A stretch of DNA of 13,496 bases, from positions 1 through 13,496 of the forward strand of contig CAYLJO010000174.1 of NCBI GenBank assembly GCA_964383905.1. Reading direction: 5' to 3'. Within the stretch, counting starts at the first letter, position 1; every line of letters begins with the position of its first letter. Both the position numbers and the translations under genes were made by a program. The notes under the pieces were generated by a model, which worked only from the letters and a program-made list of their open reading frames with translations, was not told the origin of the DNA and did no database searches. Of this stretch, positions 13,494 to 13,496 are shown piece by piece. This stretch comes from CAYLJO01 sp964383905. GTDB lineage: Bacteria; Acidobacteriota; Blastocatellia; Pyrinomonadales; Pyrinomonadaceae.

Positions 13494-13496
13494 TTA

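Noticed and set aside
1..13496. CRISPR arrays, tRNA/rRNA genes, insertion sequences, prophage genes
   Set aside because: No regularly spaced long direct repeats, no RNA gene signatures and no transposase, integrase or phage-like proteins were seen on either strand.

Overview
The window looks like a chromosomal segment from a high-GC Gram-negative bacterium. The best guess is Acidobacteriota, possibly a Blastocatellia or Pyrinomonadales relative. This is inferred from an outer-membrane barrel with an N-terminal carboxypeptidase-regulatory domain, a multi-membrane-pass GAF/PAS histidine kinase paired with an NtrC-type regulator, a DUF4870 protein, and intergenic repeats made of short repeated words. 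No rRNA, tRNA, CRISPR array, transposase or phage gene was seen.

Layout. Positions 1-1454 hold three short single genes with strong ribosome binding sites: a tiny lmo0937-type membrane protein (+), purS (-) and a DUF4870 membrane protein (+). Positions 1503-5525 hold a compact minus-strand operon transcribed from right to left: an M16 zinc peptidase, a WalJ/YycJ-type metallo-beta-lactamase-fold hydrolase, a small DUF4019-like membrane-anchored or lipoprotein gene, and purB. The last pair overlap at TAATG, and a plausible sigma-70 promoter lies just upstream of the peptidase. Positions 6038-12678 hold a plus-strand block: an outer-membrane barrel protein with no recognisable plug, a histidine kinase with a PDZ domain outside the membrane, and a sigma-54-dependent response regulator. 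Converging on this block from the right is an exported protein with a BamE-like stretch (minus). The right edge carries what looks like the C-terminus of a LuxR-type regulator, with an in-frame stop immediately upstream.

How it fits together. purB and purS are both purine synthesis genes on the same strand, but an opposite-strand gene separates them and no purQ, purL or purC is present. The kinase and regulator are very probably a cognate pair reading a signal at the envelope through the PDZ domain. The barrel gene next to them may be a target or partner.

The most unusual signal is not a gene. Four places (about 1467-1513, 3231-3323, 4185-4234, 11101-11167) carry long, almost perfect inverted repeats. 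Their arms are 13-20 bp, the loops are 14-27 nt, and the arms or their flanks are built from short reiterated words, different at each site. Three lie between genes. One lies inside the N-terminal coding region of the DUF4019-like gene, where it encodes a low-complexity Gly/Arg/Thr/Asp stretch. They look like a class of intergenic element that acts as, or resembles, terminators.
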